A DNA stretch of 55,008 nucleotides from Pseudomonadota bacterium. GTDB lineage: Bacteria; Pseudomonadota; Alphaproteobacteria; RF32; CAG-239. Made by a program: the position numbers and the translations under genes. The DNA lies in NCBI GenBank assembly GCA_018362935.1, contig JAHALQ010000010.1, positions 1 through 55,008 on the forward strand. Direction: 5' to 3'. Numbering within the stretch: position 1 is the stretch's first letter; every line of letters begins with the position of its first letter. Below are positions 9,120 through 16,579 of the stretch, piece after piece. The notes below the pieces were generated by a model. That model had not been told where the DNA came from and did not search any database. It saw nothing but the letters and a program-made list of their open reading frames with translations.

Positions 9120-9275
9120 ATAAACCACCATTTATGGAGAAGAAATATATACAATGTTATTATTTGCCGATATTTACCATTGATAACGGAATTGTCTATA
9201 ATTTCAAATTTTAATTGATTAAAAAAATTTACATTATATGATACGGAAGTATAGTTAAAATAAATGGTGGTTTAT
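9120..9275. repeat. Perfect 16-bp inverted repeat bounding a candidate invertible promoter
   Basis: ATAAACCACCATTTAT (9120-9135) and its exact reverse complement ATAAATGGTGGTTTAT (9260-9275) enclose a 124-bp AT-rich spacer with no gene. The repeat sits between the divergent glycan operon and the serine invertase gene. A matching AGTCTT appears just outside each arm (9110 and 9281) in direct orientation. The arrangement is that of Bacteroides-type Mpi-regulated promoter switches, in which inversion of the spacer turns an adjacent polysaccharide operon on or off. Inversion itself is inferred. Confidence 0.82.
9173..9202 (+). promoter_or_regulatory. Candidate promoter inside the invertible segment, facing the invertase
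   Basis: TTTACC (9173-9178), 18 bases, then TATAAT (9197-9202) on the + strand. A second rightward pair, TTGATT and TATGAT, lies around 9216-9243. Leftward candidates are weaker: TTGAAA with a 16-base spacer and TATCAA. If the best match is the active one, the promoter in this assembly points away from the glycan operon, so the operon may be in its OFF state. Spacings were counted by eye. Confidence 0.5.
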
Positions 9276-9322
9276 TATATAGTCTTACTTTCTAACTACA
9301 CGCGTAATTACAAGGACTGACT

Positions 9323-9913
9323 ATGATATACGGATATATTCGGATTAGCACCGACCACCAAAACGTTGAAAATCAACATCACGAAATTAATGACTTTGCC
9401 AATACCCAAAACCTGCGGATAGACAAATGGGTCGAAGAAATTATTTCTTCGCGCAAACCATTAAATGACCGCAAACTCGGCAGCCTCCTCAAAAGACTAA
9501 AAAAAGACGATATTTTAATTGCCACGGAATTGTCCCGCCTGGGCCGGAATTTGCTGGAAGTCATGGGAATCCTGCAGAACTGCCTGGAAAAAGGATGCCA
9601 AATCTGGACTTTGAAAGAAAATTACCGGCTCGGTTCCGATATCCAGTCCAAAGTTCTGGCTTTTGCCTTTTCACTGGCAAGCGAGATTGAAAGAAACCTT
9701 ATCTCGTCACGAACAAAAAATTCACTGCAAAGGCTGCGGGACGAAGGTCGCCATCTCGGGCGTCCGTACGGTTTCAGCCATAAAAAACTCCAGCACAGGC
9801 ATCAGGAAATTATAAAACTGCTCAACAATAACGTTTCCAAGGCTGAAATTGCCCGTTCCATGGGCTGCACCTGGAGCACCCTGCACCGTTATGTTAAAGA
9901 ATATATTTCATAA
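9323..9913 (+). CDS. Serine DNA invertase/resolvase, Mpi-like
   Basis: 196 residues, the length of small site-specific invertases. The N-terminal catalytic domain starts MIYGYIRIST with the nucleophile Ser9, and ELSRLGRN (about residue 74) and the R-rich helix SEIERNLISSRT are in place. The C-terminal about 50 residues form a short helix-turn-helix domain (SKAEIARSMGCTWSTLHRYV). It closely resembles the second invertase at 15132. The flanking 16-bp inverted repeat makes it the likely enzyme that flips the promoter of the glycan operon. It lies outside the integrated element. Confidence 0.88.
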   Translation: MIYGYIRISTDHQNVENQHHEINDFANTQNLRIDKWVEEIISSRKPLNDRKLGSLLKRLKKDDILIATELSRLGRNLLEVMGILQNCLEKGCQIWTLKENYRLGSDIQSKVLAFAFSLASEIERNLISSRTKNSLQRLRDEGRHLGRPYGFSHKKLQHRHQEIIKLLNNNVSKAEIARSMGCTWSTLHRYVKEYIS

Positions 9914-9951
9914 ATTTGTGTTCCGATTTTAACATATTTACCACATATAAT

Positions 9952-9981
9952 AAAAAAGGAAGGCACAGGCCTTCCTTTTTT
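9952..9981. terminator. Terminator, probably the ancestral rpsI terminator
   Basis: A 13-bp stem AAAAAAGGAAGGC / GCCTTCCTTTTTT with an ACAG loop works in both directions. It lies after the invertase stop and just outside the left attachment site. Before the element inserted, it would have lain directly downstream of rpsI (on the - strand), so it is probably the native rpsI terminator displaced about 9.4 kb by integration, shared with the convergent invertase gene. Confidence 0.8.
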
Positions 9982-10001
9982 GTGTTTCGATACCGCAAAC
10001 G

Positions 10002-10021
10002 ATTAACGTTTGGAGAACTGG
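10002..10021. repeat. Left attachment site (copy of the rpsI 3' end)
   Basis: ATTAACGTTTGGAGAACTGG is an exact 20-base copy of 19396-19415, which covers the last codons and stop of rpsI. Here no rpsI body follows; the sequence diverges immediately after (CGTGAAAG versus TAAGAGCG). This is the expected footprint of integration into the 3' end of a gene with the gene kept intact at the other end. Confidence 0.92.
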
Positions 10022-10072
10022 CGTGAAAGTTTTATATTGATTTATCAATATGTTAAATAATAAAAATTTCTT

Positions 10073-10090
10073 ATGTGAAGAAAATGTGAA
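10073..10090 (+). repeat. Left pair of integrase arm-type motifs
   Basis: ATGTGAA at 10073-10079 and again at 10084-10090, a spacing of 11 bases or about one helical turn. The same motif pair at the same spacing occurs twice near the right end of the element, which suggests binding sites for the integrase N-terminal domain. Confidence 0.6.
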
Positions 10091-10100
10091 TAGTCTTCAA

Positions 10101-10544
10101 TTAGTCTTTTATACCTAATTCTTTACGAATACGAGTCTGAAATGTTAGTATTTTTTCGTTGTTTTCATCAAATATTTTATCAAAATTATTTTTATATTCA
10201 GGAAGACTTGCATACAGTTCTTTCCACAATTTATAAAACATATCCGTTGTCTGTTTATCACCCCATATGCTTTCAATTTGAATAACATTTAGTAAATCTT
10301 TTGTTTCTTTTGCCATATATGTACTCTTGCGGATGCGAATATCTTTTTCAAAACGCATTAAAAAATCATACATTTTGGCATATAAGTCTTCTCTTTTCCT
10401 TTTCAGATACAGCTCATCAGCCCTTTTATTCTGGAAGACAGCTTGAATTAAATTTAACAACCAACCAATAAAGATACCAAGGATAGTTAAACTACCACCC
10501 ATAATATACTCTTCGTTTTGAAGAAAAAATGTTTGTAAATCCAT
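10101..10544 (-). CDS. Single-helix membrane protein downstream of the reverse transcriptase
   Basis: 147 residues. A hydrophobic helix at about 15-38 (GGSLTILGIFIGWLLNLI) is followed by a basic stretch (KRADELYLKRKRED) and a long, charged helical C-terminal region, so the protein is probably membrane-anchored with a cytoplasmic body. It follows the reverse transcriptase on the same strand after 57 bases, and the two are likely one transcript. A role as the effector partner of a defence-type reverse transcriptase is inference only; no domain is recognised. AT-rich like the rest of the element. Confidence 0.6.
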   Translation of the reverse strand: MDLQTFFLQNEEYIMGGSLTILGIFIGWLLNLIQAVFQNKRADELYLKRKREDLYAKMYDFLMRFEKDIRIRKSTYMAKETKDLLNVIQIESIWGDKQTTDMFYKLWKELYASLPEYKNNFDKIFDENNEKILTFQTRIRKELGIKD

Positions 10545-10601
10545 AATTTAATCCTTGTTCATCAAATAATATAAATAACACCTTGATTAAGAAAATTTAT
10601 C

Positions 10602-11630
10602 CTATATATTACTTAACCGAATTACTTTTCGCTTTTCAATCTCTTTGACTAAAAAAGTTTCATCAAAGTTTTTCTTTCTATTTTTTTTATAAAAACGTAA
10701 CAGTTGATAGTGAAAAGAATTAAAATTTATATAAGTTGCTAAACTATCTAATTTATCAAAATATTCTTTTTCCATCCCCTCTTGCTTCATTATTTTATGA
10801 ACGTTTTTAAAGTAATATTCATTTGACACCGATAGAACATCATCATTTAACAGCTCATTAAATAACCGTTCTTTATAATTAGCATTAAGAAAATCATTTC
10901 CTTTATTTGATAAGATGCTAATTATTCTACGAATCACTCTGTCACTCCTGAATTCTTTTCCTGTATCTTTATTCTGAAAATACATTGAAACAGCATCATT
11001 AAAATCATCTTTACTCTTTTCATCATCTAGTAACGACAATATTTCAAAAGCTTGATATATTTGAAAATCATCTCTATTAAAAAACCTAACTTTACTGCAA
11101 TTAATATTTAGTCCTAATTTATGTAAATATTTTGATGCCTCAAATAATACATATTCAGCAACCCTTTTATTTGGAGCAAAAACTGTCATATCATCTGCAA
11201 AACGCAAATAATCACAATCAAAATTTTGGCAAAGTTTCTTTATTTCTTGGTCGTAGTCTCTTAGATAAAAATTTGCCAATATGCGGGAGCAATCACTTGT
11301 TTCTTCCTGTGGCAACCCAACAGTTTTTGGGAAATATCCTTCAAAAGGTTTGTTCCAATATTTCAAAAAATACATCAACAAATCTATAATTTGATTATGT
11401 TCAGTTGATTGACATTTTAGCCTTAATTTATTTTCAAGAATATCAAATTTGATATTATCATAGAAATTTGCAATATCAAACGTCGCAACAACATAGTCGT
11501 CCACATTACATCCGAACTCTACTGATTTAGCATATGCAAGCTTTGAAAATTCTTTCCAATTTTTTATCCATTGACTTAATGCCAAAGAAGAAACAGAAAT
11601 GTATTCATACCATTCGCAATTTCCTATCAA
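10602..11630 (-). CDS. Reverse transcriptase, C-terminal part (palm, thumb and helical tail)
   Basis: 342 residues read from a TTG that overlaps the stop of the preceding frame. Polymerase motifs are in order: ATFDIANFYDNI (about 50-60, first catalytic Asp), GLPQEETSDCSRILANFYL (about 105-123), LRFADDMTVFA (FADD at 144-147), and LGLNINCSKVRFF. A helical region of about 160 residues follows. Fingers motifs 0-1 are in the upstream frame at 11627-11998. The two frames join by a -1 shift in an A-rich stretch, so this is either a frameshifted gene or two coupled pieces. The long helical tail and the neighbouring membrane protein resemble defence-associated (Abi/UG-like) reverse transcriptases more than group II introns. 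Confidence 0.75.
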   Translation of the reverse strand: MIGNCEWYEYISVSSLALSQWIKNWKEFSKLAYAKSVEFGCNVDDYVVATFDIANFYDNIKFDILENKLRLKCQSTEHNQIIDLLMYFLKYWNKPFEGYFPKTVGLPQEETSDCSRILANFYLRDYDQEIKKLCQNFDCDYLRFADDMTVFAPNKRVAEYVLFEASKYLHKLGLNINCSKVRFFNRDDFQIYQAFEILSLLDDEKSKDDFNDAVSMYFQNKDTGKEFRSDRVIRRIISILSNKGNDFLNANYKERLFNELLNDDVLSVSNEYYFKNVHKIMKQEGMEKEYFDKLDSLATYINFNSFHYQLLRFYKKNRKKNFDETFLVKEIEKRKVIRLSNI

Positions 11631-11998
11631 ATTTCTTTTTCTAAATCTTCTATGCTTTTTATAGGATTACCAATTGACCATCCGCCAAAAGTTCCTTCTG
11701 TTCTGCATTGTTCATCGCACAAGCAACTTTGTAAATTATTAATACAATAAAAATATACGCAAAAATCCTTTAATGTAAATGTAGGAATAATGCGTGAAAC
11801 AAAATTGCTTTTATTTGATATAATATATTCCCGTGGCAATGAAGGCTGATATGTTTTGCTTTCTATTTCCCTGTATAACTGTTTTAAAAGCTCATCTTTT
11901 TTGGTTTGAATAGCCCCGAAAGGAACAATTGAAGTTTTTCTTATATGATTATAGAATCCCCTTAATGAATCAACAAAATCATTTTCTTTCATAATCAT
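11627..11998 (-). CDS. Reverse transcriptase, N-terminal part (fingers)
   Basis: 123 residues. The start at 11998 has GAGG at good spacing. The region SNFVSRIIPTFTLKDFCVYF matches the first conserved blocks of reverse transcriptases, where template contacts are made, and is followed by RTEGTFGGWSIGNP. The frame then ends (TGA at 11629-11627) exactly where the palm domain begins in the other frame at TTG 11630. Adding one A to the A-run just before the stop would give one continuous protein of about 465 residues. Intact homologues would settle whether this is a mutation. Confidence 0.7.
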   Translation of the reverse strand: MIMKENDFVDSLRGFYNHIRKTSIVPFGAIQTKKDELLKQLYREIESKTYQPSLPREYIISNKSNFVSRIIPTFTLKDFCVYFYCINNLQSCLCDEQCRTEGTFGGWSIGNPIKSIEDLEKEI

Positions 11999-12094
11999 TA
12001 ACGTTACCTCAAATTAGCTTTTATAAAACTAATTTTAATATGTTAATGCAAACAAAAACAATCTTTATTTTAGAATAAGAACAAAAATATATAG

Positions 12095-13096
12095 CTATTT
12101 CTTCTTTGATAAGTCCTTTTCGATTGTTTTCAGACTTTCTAAATAAGCCGCTTCAACAGGAGTAATCGTTTTCTGCTGATATTTTTTATATTCAGCATCA
12201 ACCTTTTTCATTGCATCACTATGTTTAATTTTTCCAGCATTCTGTAAAACTTTTTCCCCTGAGGCAGATAAAATATTATCCAATTGTTTCAAATAATCTT
12301 TCATATAAAGATATTCGTGGCGAGCGGCATAGATTTCAGCAAAATCAAAATACCCTGACACAAGATTATTTAAAATTTTAAGTTCTTCGGAAGTTAAATA
12401 GTTTTTAGCAATTTTAGCTTCGGATTTTGTTGGTAAATCTCCTGAAAAGGTTGTCAGCCCCATAAAAGGCTTATTAGAATCGACTCGTTCATAGATAACT
12501 TCTGATGCAGTATGTCCGTGGGCTGCGTAATGCAATTTATTTTGAACAACTTTGAAAAATTCAATAGTTTCAGGTGCTTTGGCATCATAATCCCTGCTGG
12601 TGGCGTATAAATCCAAGACCTGACGGTATAAAACCTTTTCAGAAGAACGGATGTCTCTGATACGGTCAAGCAGCTCTTTCCAATAATTGCCGCCGCCATT
12701 CTGCTTTAAGCGTTCATCATCCATTGTAAAACCCTTGATGATATATTCTTTTAAACGCTCGGTTGCCCAAATACGGAATTGTGTCGCAATAGATGATTTG
12801 ATACGGTATCCTAAGGATATAATCATATCTAGATTATAGTATTCGACATCTCTGGAAACCTCTCTATTTCCTTCTTTTTGAACTGTTCGGAAATTCCGAA
12901 CAGTTGAACTTTTTTCTAATTCACCTTCTTCATAAATATGTTTAATATGTTCGCTGACATTTGATTTGCTTGATTGATAAAGTTCAACCAACTGGGCTTG
13001 TGTAAGCCAGACTGTTTCCCCCTCCAACTTAACATCAATCTTATTTTTACCATCATTAGTCTGGTAAATAATAATCTCACCCTGTTCATCAATCAT
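12095..13096 (-). CDS. RhuM family protein
   Basis: 333 residues from ATG 13096, which has AGGAG 7 bases upstream; a TTG at 13102 is less likely. The N-terminal region contains the family hallmark VWLTQAQLVELYQSSKSNV (about 27-46), which looks like a DNA-binding helix-turn-helix, then HIKHIYEEGEL, VRNFRTVQKEG and YYNLDMIISLGYRIKS. The C-terminal half is helical and charged. RhuM proteins are common on pathogenicity islands, prophages and plasmids and are suspected toxin or regulatory proteins; the biochemical role is unknown. It sits between the reverse transcriptase genes and the divergent two-gene pair. Confidence 0.85.
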   Translation of the reverse strand: MIDEQGEIIIYQTNDGKNKIDVKLEGETVWLTQAQLVELYQSSKSNVSEHIKHIYEEGELEKSSTVRNFRTVQKEGNREVSRDVEYYNLDMIISLGYRIKSSIATQFRIWATERLKEYIIKGFTMDDERLKQNGGGNYWKELLDRIRDIRSSEKVLYRQVLDLYATSRDYDAKAPETIEFFKVVQNKLHYAAHGHTASEVIYERVDSNKPFMGLTTFSGDLPTKSEAKIAKNYLTSEELKILNNLVSGYFDFAEIYAARHEYLYMKDYLKQLDNILSASGEKVLQNAGKIKHSDAMKKVDAEYKKYQQKTITPVEAAYLESLKTIEKDLSKKK

Positions 13097-13314
13097 CAAC
13101 AAACTCCTAAAATTCCATTTTAATTTAGCCTATAATAATGGAGTCCATTTAAAATATAGTGAATCTCTCAATAAATTTATTTCTTATCATTACATATAAA
13201 AATGTTTAGTAAACAATTATTGGTTTTAGGATATGCACATTGATTGTATATTCTATGGATTTTATATTAAAAAGTTGTAATATATGGTAAAGTAATTCAC
13301 CAAAGGATTTTGAT

Positions 13315-14238
13315 ATGGATATTTATGAGAAATATATTTCTGCTGATAATATTAACATTGGAAGAGAATTAGCTAATAAATTTAAGGAAAAAGACATTTT
13401 AACTGTAAAATACGCACCGACATCATTGTTTAGCGATTCCGAACAGGAATTATATGGAAAGCTCATAAAAAATTATGACGACAATAGTCTGTCTTTTTAT
13501 GTTGCCCTCATCAAAAAAGACGAAAAAGCCACAATCATTAATGAAGATGTTCATTTTGACAGCATTACAGCACCTGCTGGATATTCATTTTTAAACCAAA
13601 TAGCAATTATTTATATCCAAAATAATCTAATTTATTTTTGTGGCATCAATAGATTTAATGTACAAGAGATAATGTATTTTATTAGAAATATTTTAAATAC
13701 AACCATTTGCATTACTTGGTCAAATGTTGCTGAAACTAATATTATAGAAAAAATTCAGAGATTTGGTGTTAACAGAATAGAGCTTGATGCAACATTAAAC
13801 TACTCTTATTTGAAAATGTTAGAAGAAACGCAAACGAGTAAGCGTTTTGCTGTTATAAGAGACGCTATAAAATTTTTATCAAATACACAATTGACAGATA
13901 GAGAAATTAGAAAGTTTGATGGATTGAAAACAAAATTAATTATCAGTAAAGGGAATGTCAAAGCTGATAAAGATGAGATACAGAATAACAATCGTATTGA
14001 AGAAAGTATGATTGAAAACGCAAAAGAGTTATGTGAGGAAAATGAATTTGGCGGTATGGGATTTACCATTAAACTAAAAGGTTCTGGCGGTGCAATTAGA
14101 AATAAAGATTTGCTTATCAAGAAATCATTTGGAATAAAATATGACTGTATAAATGATGACCTAATTACCAAAATAAATGACAAGATATTGGATTTTAAAC
14201 AAAGCCGAGCAAACACTATAAATCAAATTATGGAATAA
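13315..14238 (+). CDS. Unknown 307-aa protein, first gene of a two-gene pair with a membrane protein
   Basis: 307 residues, ATG preceded by AAAGGA. No signal peptide or membrane helix. The N-terminal half is alpha/beta with a conserved-looking core (HFDSITAPAGYSFLNQIAI, CGINRFNVQEIMYFI). The C-terminal third is helical and charged (NRIEESMIENAKEL), ending with a glycine-containing loop (GGMGFTIKLKGSGGAIRNK). I do not recognise the family. The gene for a four-helix membrane protein starts 4 bases after its stop, so the pair is almost certainly cotranslated. The layout resembles two-gene defence modules of sensor plus membrane effector, but that is only inference. Very AT-rich. Confidence 0.65.
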   Translation: MDIYEKYISADNINIGRELANKFKEKDILTVKYAPTSLFSDSEQELYGKLIKNYDDNSLSFYVALIKKDEKATIINEDVHFDSITAPAGYSFLNQIAIIYIQNNLIYFCGINRFNVQEIMYFIRNILNTTICITWSNVAETNIIEKIQRFGVNRIELDATLNYSYLKMLEETQTSKRFAVIRDAIKFLSNTQLTDREIRKFDGLKTKLIISKGNVKADKDEIQNNNRIEESMIENAKELCEENEFGGMGFTIKLKGSGGAIRNKDLLIKKSFGIKYDCINDDLITKINDKILDFKQSRANTINQIME

Positions 14239-14242
14239 TATA

Positions 14243-14665
14243 ATGTGGTTTATTTTTAAAATCTTAATTACAATAATCATTATCTTATCACCAATAAGTA
14301 CACTATGGCTATCAGATGAATTTATTCATCAGGATAATAATGAATGTATAAAATTCTCTGTAAATTGTTTCATCACCATTTTAACGTTTTTGAGTGGCAT
14401 TTTATTGATTATAATGTCTTTGAAATATGATACAAATAATATTTCAAACTCAAAAAAAGACTTATTAAAAATAAAACTAAAACAAAAAAATAATTTCGTT
14501 ATATTTTTATTCTTTATATATTTAATTACATTGATAATGCTTTCTTTAACTCCTTATTTTTCTCCGTTATTTATTAAAATAACTTTTATTCTTTTAATAT
14601 ATACGGTCGTTTTATCAATTAAACTTATGTATATCATTAAAGAATACTGTGAAACAGAAAATTAA
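14243..14665 (+). CDS. Four-helix membrane protein, second gene of the pair
   Basis: 140 residues with four predicted transmembrane helices at about 3-23, 40-60, 79-102 and 106-129. A lysine-rich loop (about 70-78) lies between the second and third helices, so both termini and that loop are probably cytoplasmic. There is no enzyme motif. It begins 4 bases after the 307-aa gene and has only a weak ribosome site, which points to translational coupling. Small multi-helix proteins next to a soluble partner are common as membrane effectors of abortive-infection systems, but nothing here proves it. The stop codon overlaps that of the convergent small exported gene. Confidence 0.6.
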   Translation: MWFIFKILITIIIILSPISTLWLSDEFIHQDNNECIKFSVNCFITILTFLSGILLIIMSLKYDTNNISNSKKDLLKIKLKQKNNFVIFLFFIYLITLIMLSLTPYFSPLFIKITFILLIYTVVLSIKLMYIIKEYCETEN

Positions 14666-14850
14666 ATATACTCCATAGTAACAATAAAGCATACACCACC
14701 GTTCTGTTTGGTACTATGTAACCCTTCAACTGTTTCCGATAATGTTTTAGAGTTCTTTATAATTTCTTTTCTATCTATGTCATCCGCATAGGCATTGCTG
14801 GCTGAAACCAGAGCTACCAATGCTGTTGTTATTAAAAGTTTATTTTTCAT
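14662..14850 (-). CDS. Small exported peptide, probably the truncated start of a larger surface protein
   Basis: 62 residues. A textbook signal peptide (MKNKLLITTALVALVSASNAYA, cleavage after AYA) is followed by only about 40 residues with no recognised fold. It shares its last bases with the convergent membrane gene. The position is telling: it is divergent from the second invertase, separated by a candidate invertible segment, just as the glycan operon is divergent from the first invertase. It may be what remains of a phase-variable surface gene. A TTAAGGAAG ribosome site is visible. Confidence 0.5.
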   Translation of the reverse strand: MKNKLLITTALVALVSASNAYADDIDRKEIIKNSKTLSETVEGLHSTKQNGGVCFIVTMEYI

Positions 14851-14866
14851 ATTAACTTCCTTAAAA

Positions 14867-14882
14867 TTTGTTAGCTAACAAA
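14867..14882. promoter_or_regulatory. 16-bp perfect palindrome, possible operator
   Basis: TTTGTTAGCTAACAAA is a perfect palindrome 17 bases upstream of the small exported peptide gene. There is no T-run, so it is not a terminator; a dimeric repressor site is the simplest reading. Confidence 0.45.
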
Positions 14883-14911
14883 ATAAATGCTTCTTAAATC
14901 TTCATCTGATG

Positions 14912-15069
14912 AAACTAAGGAACGCTATTTTTAACAAATTTATTATATTTCGCTGATTTAACCGCAACCGCTTATACTGTAAGGATTTCAAGGGATTCAC
15001 ATTAATGGAAAAAAATATTGCATTTAATATTAATTGAATATAATGTTGATTATAAATGTTCCTTATTTT
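14912..15069. repeat. Candidate second invertible segment (imperfect 12-bp inverted repeat)
   Basis: AAACTAAGGAAC (14912-14923) and GTTCCTTATTTT (15058-15069) are inverted repeats matching at 11 of 12 positions, with a 134-base spacer close to the 124 bases of the first switch. TATAAT-like boxes occur in both directions in the spacer (14942-14947 on -, about 15040 on +). It lies between an invertase and a divergent exported peptide gene. The repeat is short and imperfect in AT-rich DNA, so chance is not excluded. Confidence 0.45.
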
Positions 15070-15131
15070 TCAACTAGTTATAATGAATTTAAGTTGCTAA
15101 TCCTGATAAATAAAAGAAAAAGGATTAGATA

Positions 15132-15737
15132 ATGATTTATGGATATTGTCGATGTTCTACCGATAAGCAAACTATTGAAAATCAACGCTTTGAAATTGAA
15201 AATTTTGCTGCCCAGAATAACTTGATAATTGATAAATGGGTGGAAGAAACTGTCAGCTCCACCAAGGATTTGGATAAAAGAAAATTAAGCAAATTATTAA
15301 AGAGATTGAAAAAGGATGACATCCTGATTGCTTCCGAATTAAGTAGGCTTGGTAGGAATCTGTTACAAGTAATGGGTATTCTCTCAGATTGCTTGAATAA
15401 GGAGTGCCAAGTCTGGACTGTAAAAGATAATTATCGGTTAGGTTCGGACATTTCTTCCAAAGTATTAGCCTTTGCTTTTGGATTATCAGCAGAAATTGAA
15501 AGAACTTTAATTGCTCAACGTACCAAGGAAGCTCTTGCCAGACTCAAATCAGAAGGTAAAATACTTGGTCGGCCCATTGGAGCTAAAAATAAGAAACTAT
15601 TGCTGGCCGGCAAGGAAAGTACCATCAAAAAGCTCTTAAATAATGGTTTTACAAAATCTCAAATCGCTAAAATGCTCAAAGTTGACCATTGCACTTTATA
15701 TTACTTCATTAAATACCATCTAAATGAAAAGCCATAG
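15132..15737 (+). CDS. Serine DNA invertase, second copy (Mpi-like)
   Basis: 201 residues. The same architecture as the invertase at 9323, with more than half of the residues identical by eye: MIYGYCRCST with Ser9, KRLKKDDILIASELSRLGRN, NYRLGSDISSKVLAFAF and EIERTLIAQRT. The C-terminal helix-turn-helix (TKSQIAKMLKVDHCTLYYFI) differs most from the first copy, consistent with different recognition sites. It is carried by the element and may flip the segment at 14912-15069. Codon use is AT-rich, unlike the first copy. Confidence 0.85.
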   Translation: MIYGYCRCSTDKQTIENQRFEIENFAAQNNLIIDKWVEETVSSTKDLDKRKLSKLLKRLKKDDILIASELSRLGRNLLQVMGILSDCLNKECQVWTVKDNYRLGSDISSKVLAFAFGLSAEIERTLIAQRTKEALARLKSEGKILGRPIGAKNKKLLLAGKESTIKKLLNNGFTKSQIAKMLKVDHCTLYYFIKYHLNEKP

Positions 15738-15757
15738 TGGAAACTATGGCTTAATTA
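15731..15757 (+). terminator. Hairpin at the end of the second invertase
   Basis: GCCATAGT (15731-15738) and ACTATGGC (15743-15750) with a GGAA loop; the invertase stop codon lies in the left arm. Only a weak T-rich tail follows, so it is a modest terminator. It also lies at the end of the amber-interrupted - strand gene. Confidence 0.55.
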
Positions 15758-15937
15758 TTATGGGTATCCCAGTGGTTCTTCAACATTTCCTACTGCAATT
15801 CCACCATCCAAAAATTCTCCATCAATCATAGCGGCTGGTTCTTCCATACTGTATGATAGATGACTACGGATAAACAGTTTCAAATCTCGTAATATCAGTG
15901 TCACTACAAATGATAAATCAATTTTACTATCGGCATC
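15758..15937 (-). pseudogene. In-frame extension beyond an amber stop
   Basis: After the TAG at 15940-15938 that ends the gene at 15938-16579, the same frame continues for 59 codons without a stop to TAA at 15760-15758. The encoded residues look like ordinary protein (SFVVTLILRDLKLFIRSHL, then AAMIDGEFLDGGIAVGNVEE). Chance openness over 59 codons in AT-rich DNA is unlikely, so the original gene probably ran to 15758 (about 272 residues), and the TAG is a premature stop or a readthrough site. Confidence 0.6.
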
Positions 15938-16579
15938 CTACGATATATATGATTTTAATATTATCCCGTTATCGGTTTCCTTCAAAATGCCCTGCATATA
16001 TACAATTTGTTCCGAATGAACTAAATTATATTGTCGTAACAGATAATCAATTTGTAATTTTAATTCATTTAACTCGATTCCCTGAAAAGTAATCTCGTGA
16101 AATGTTTTATTTTCATTATGTTCGAGTAAATCAGAGATATTGCAACATAAGCAAAATTCATTTAGAGATTTGTTATAAATGTAATTTTTAATATCTTTAA
16201 CTGAAAATTTCTCAAAATCAAAATCTGCAAATTTAGAAATATATGATAGAAATTCATAAGCTGTTGTCAGAGTATCATCAGTTCTTCTCCCACAAATACT
16301 AAAATTGGCTTCAATTACCACCCCATCACTATCATCAGGAATATATATAACGGCAATAACGCCAAGTTTATTTTTAGAAATATAGCCATTAAAATTATAA
16401 AGATTTTCTAAAAATAACATTCTGGCAGAGAAAAAAATATTGTCCTTTTTTAGAATAATTTTGAAAATATCATCATTTTGAAAATGAAAATCATTAAAAA
16501 ATTTATCATAATTAAATTTTTCTTTATACATCTGATAAGAATTTAATTGCTTTTCCATTTCTATATCTCTTTTTATCAT
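15938..16579 (-). CDS. Unknown cytoplasmic protein of the element, amber-terminated
   Basis: 213 residues from ATG 16579, chosen because AAAGGA lies 8 bases upstream and its ATG overlaps the stop of the upstream gene (ATGA); the longer frame to 16648 would overlap that gene. The protein is alpha/beta, aromatic-rich, with a cysteine pair (CLCCNISD). No family is recognised. The frame continues past the TAG stop for 59 codons. Translational coupling to the 105-aa gene implies the two products act together. Confidence 0.6.
   Translation of the reverse strand: MIKRDIEMEKQLNSYQMYKEKFNYDKFFNDFHFQNDDIFKIILKKDNIFFSARMLFLENLYNFNGYISKNKLGVIAVIYIPDDSDGVVIEANFSICGRRTDDTLTTAYEFLSYISKFADFDFEKFSVKDIKNYIYNKSLNEFCLCCNISDLLEHNENKTFHEITFQGIELNELKLQIDYLLRQYNLVHSEQIVYMQGILKETDNGIILKSYIS

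Noticed and set aside
11618..11645. Classic -1 programmed frameshift in the reverse transcriptase
   Set aside because: The AAATTTG heptamer is out of phase for X-XXY-YYZ slippage relative to the first frame.
10602..11998. Diversity-generating retroelement or group II intron
   Set aside because: No template/variable repeat pair, intron RNA domain V, maturase or endonuclease domain was seen near the reverse transcriptase.
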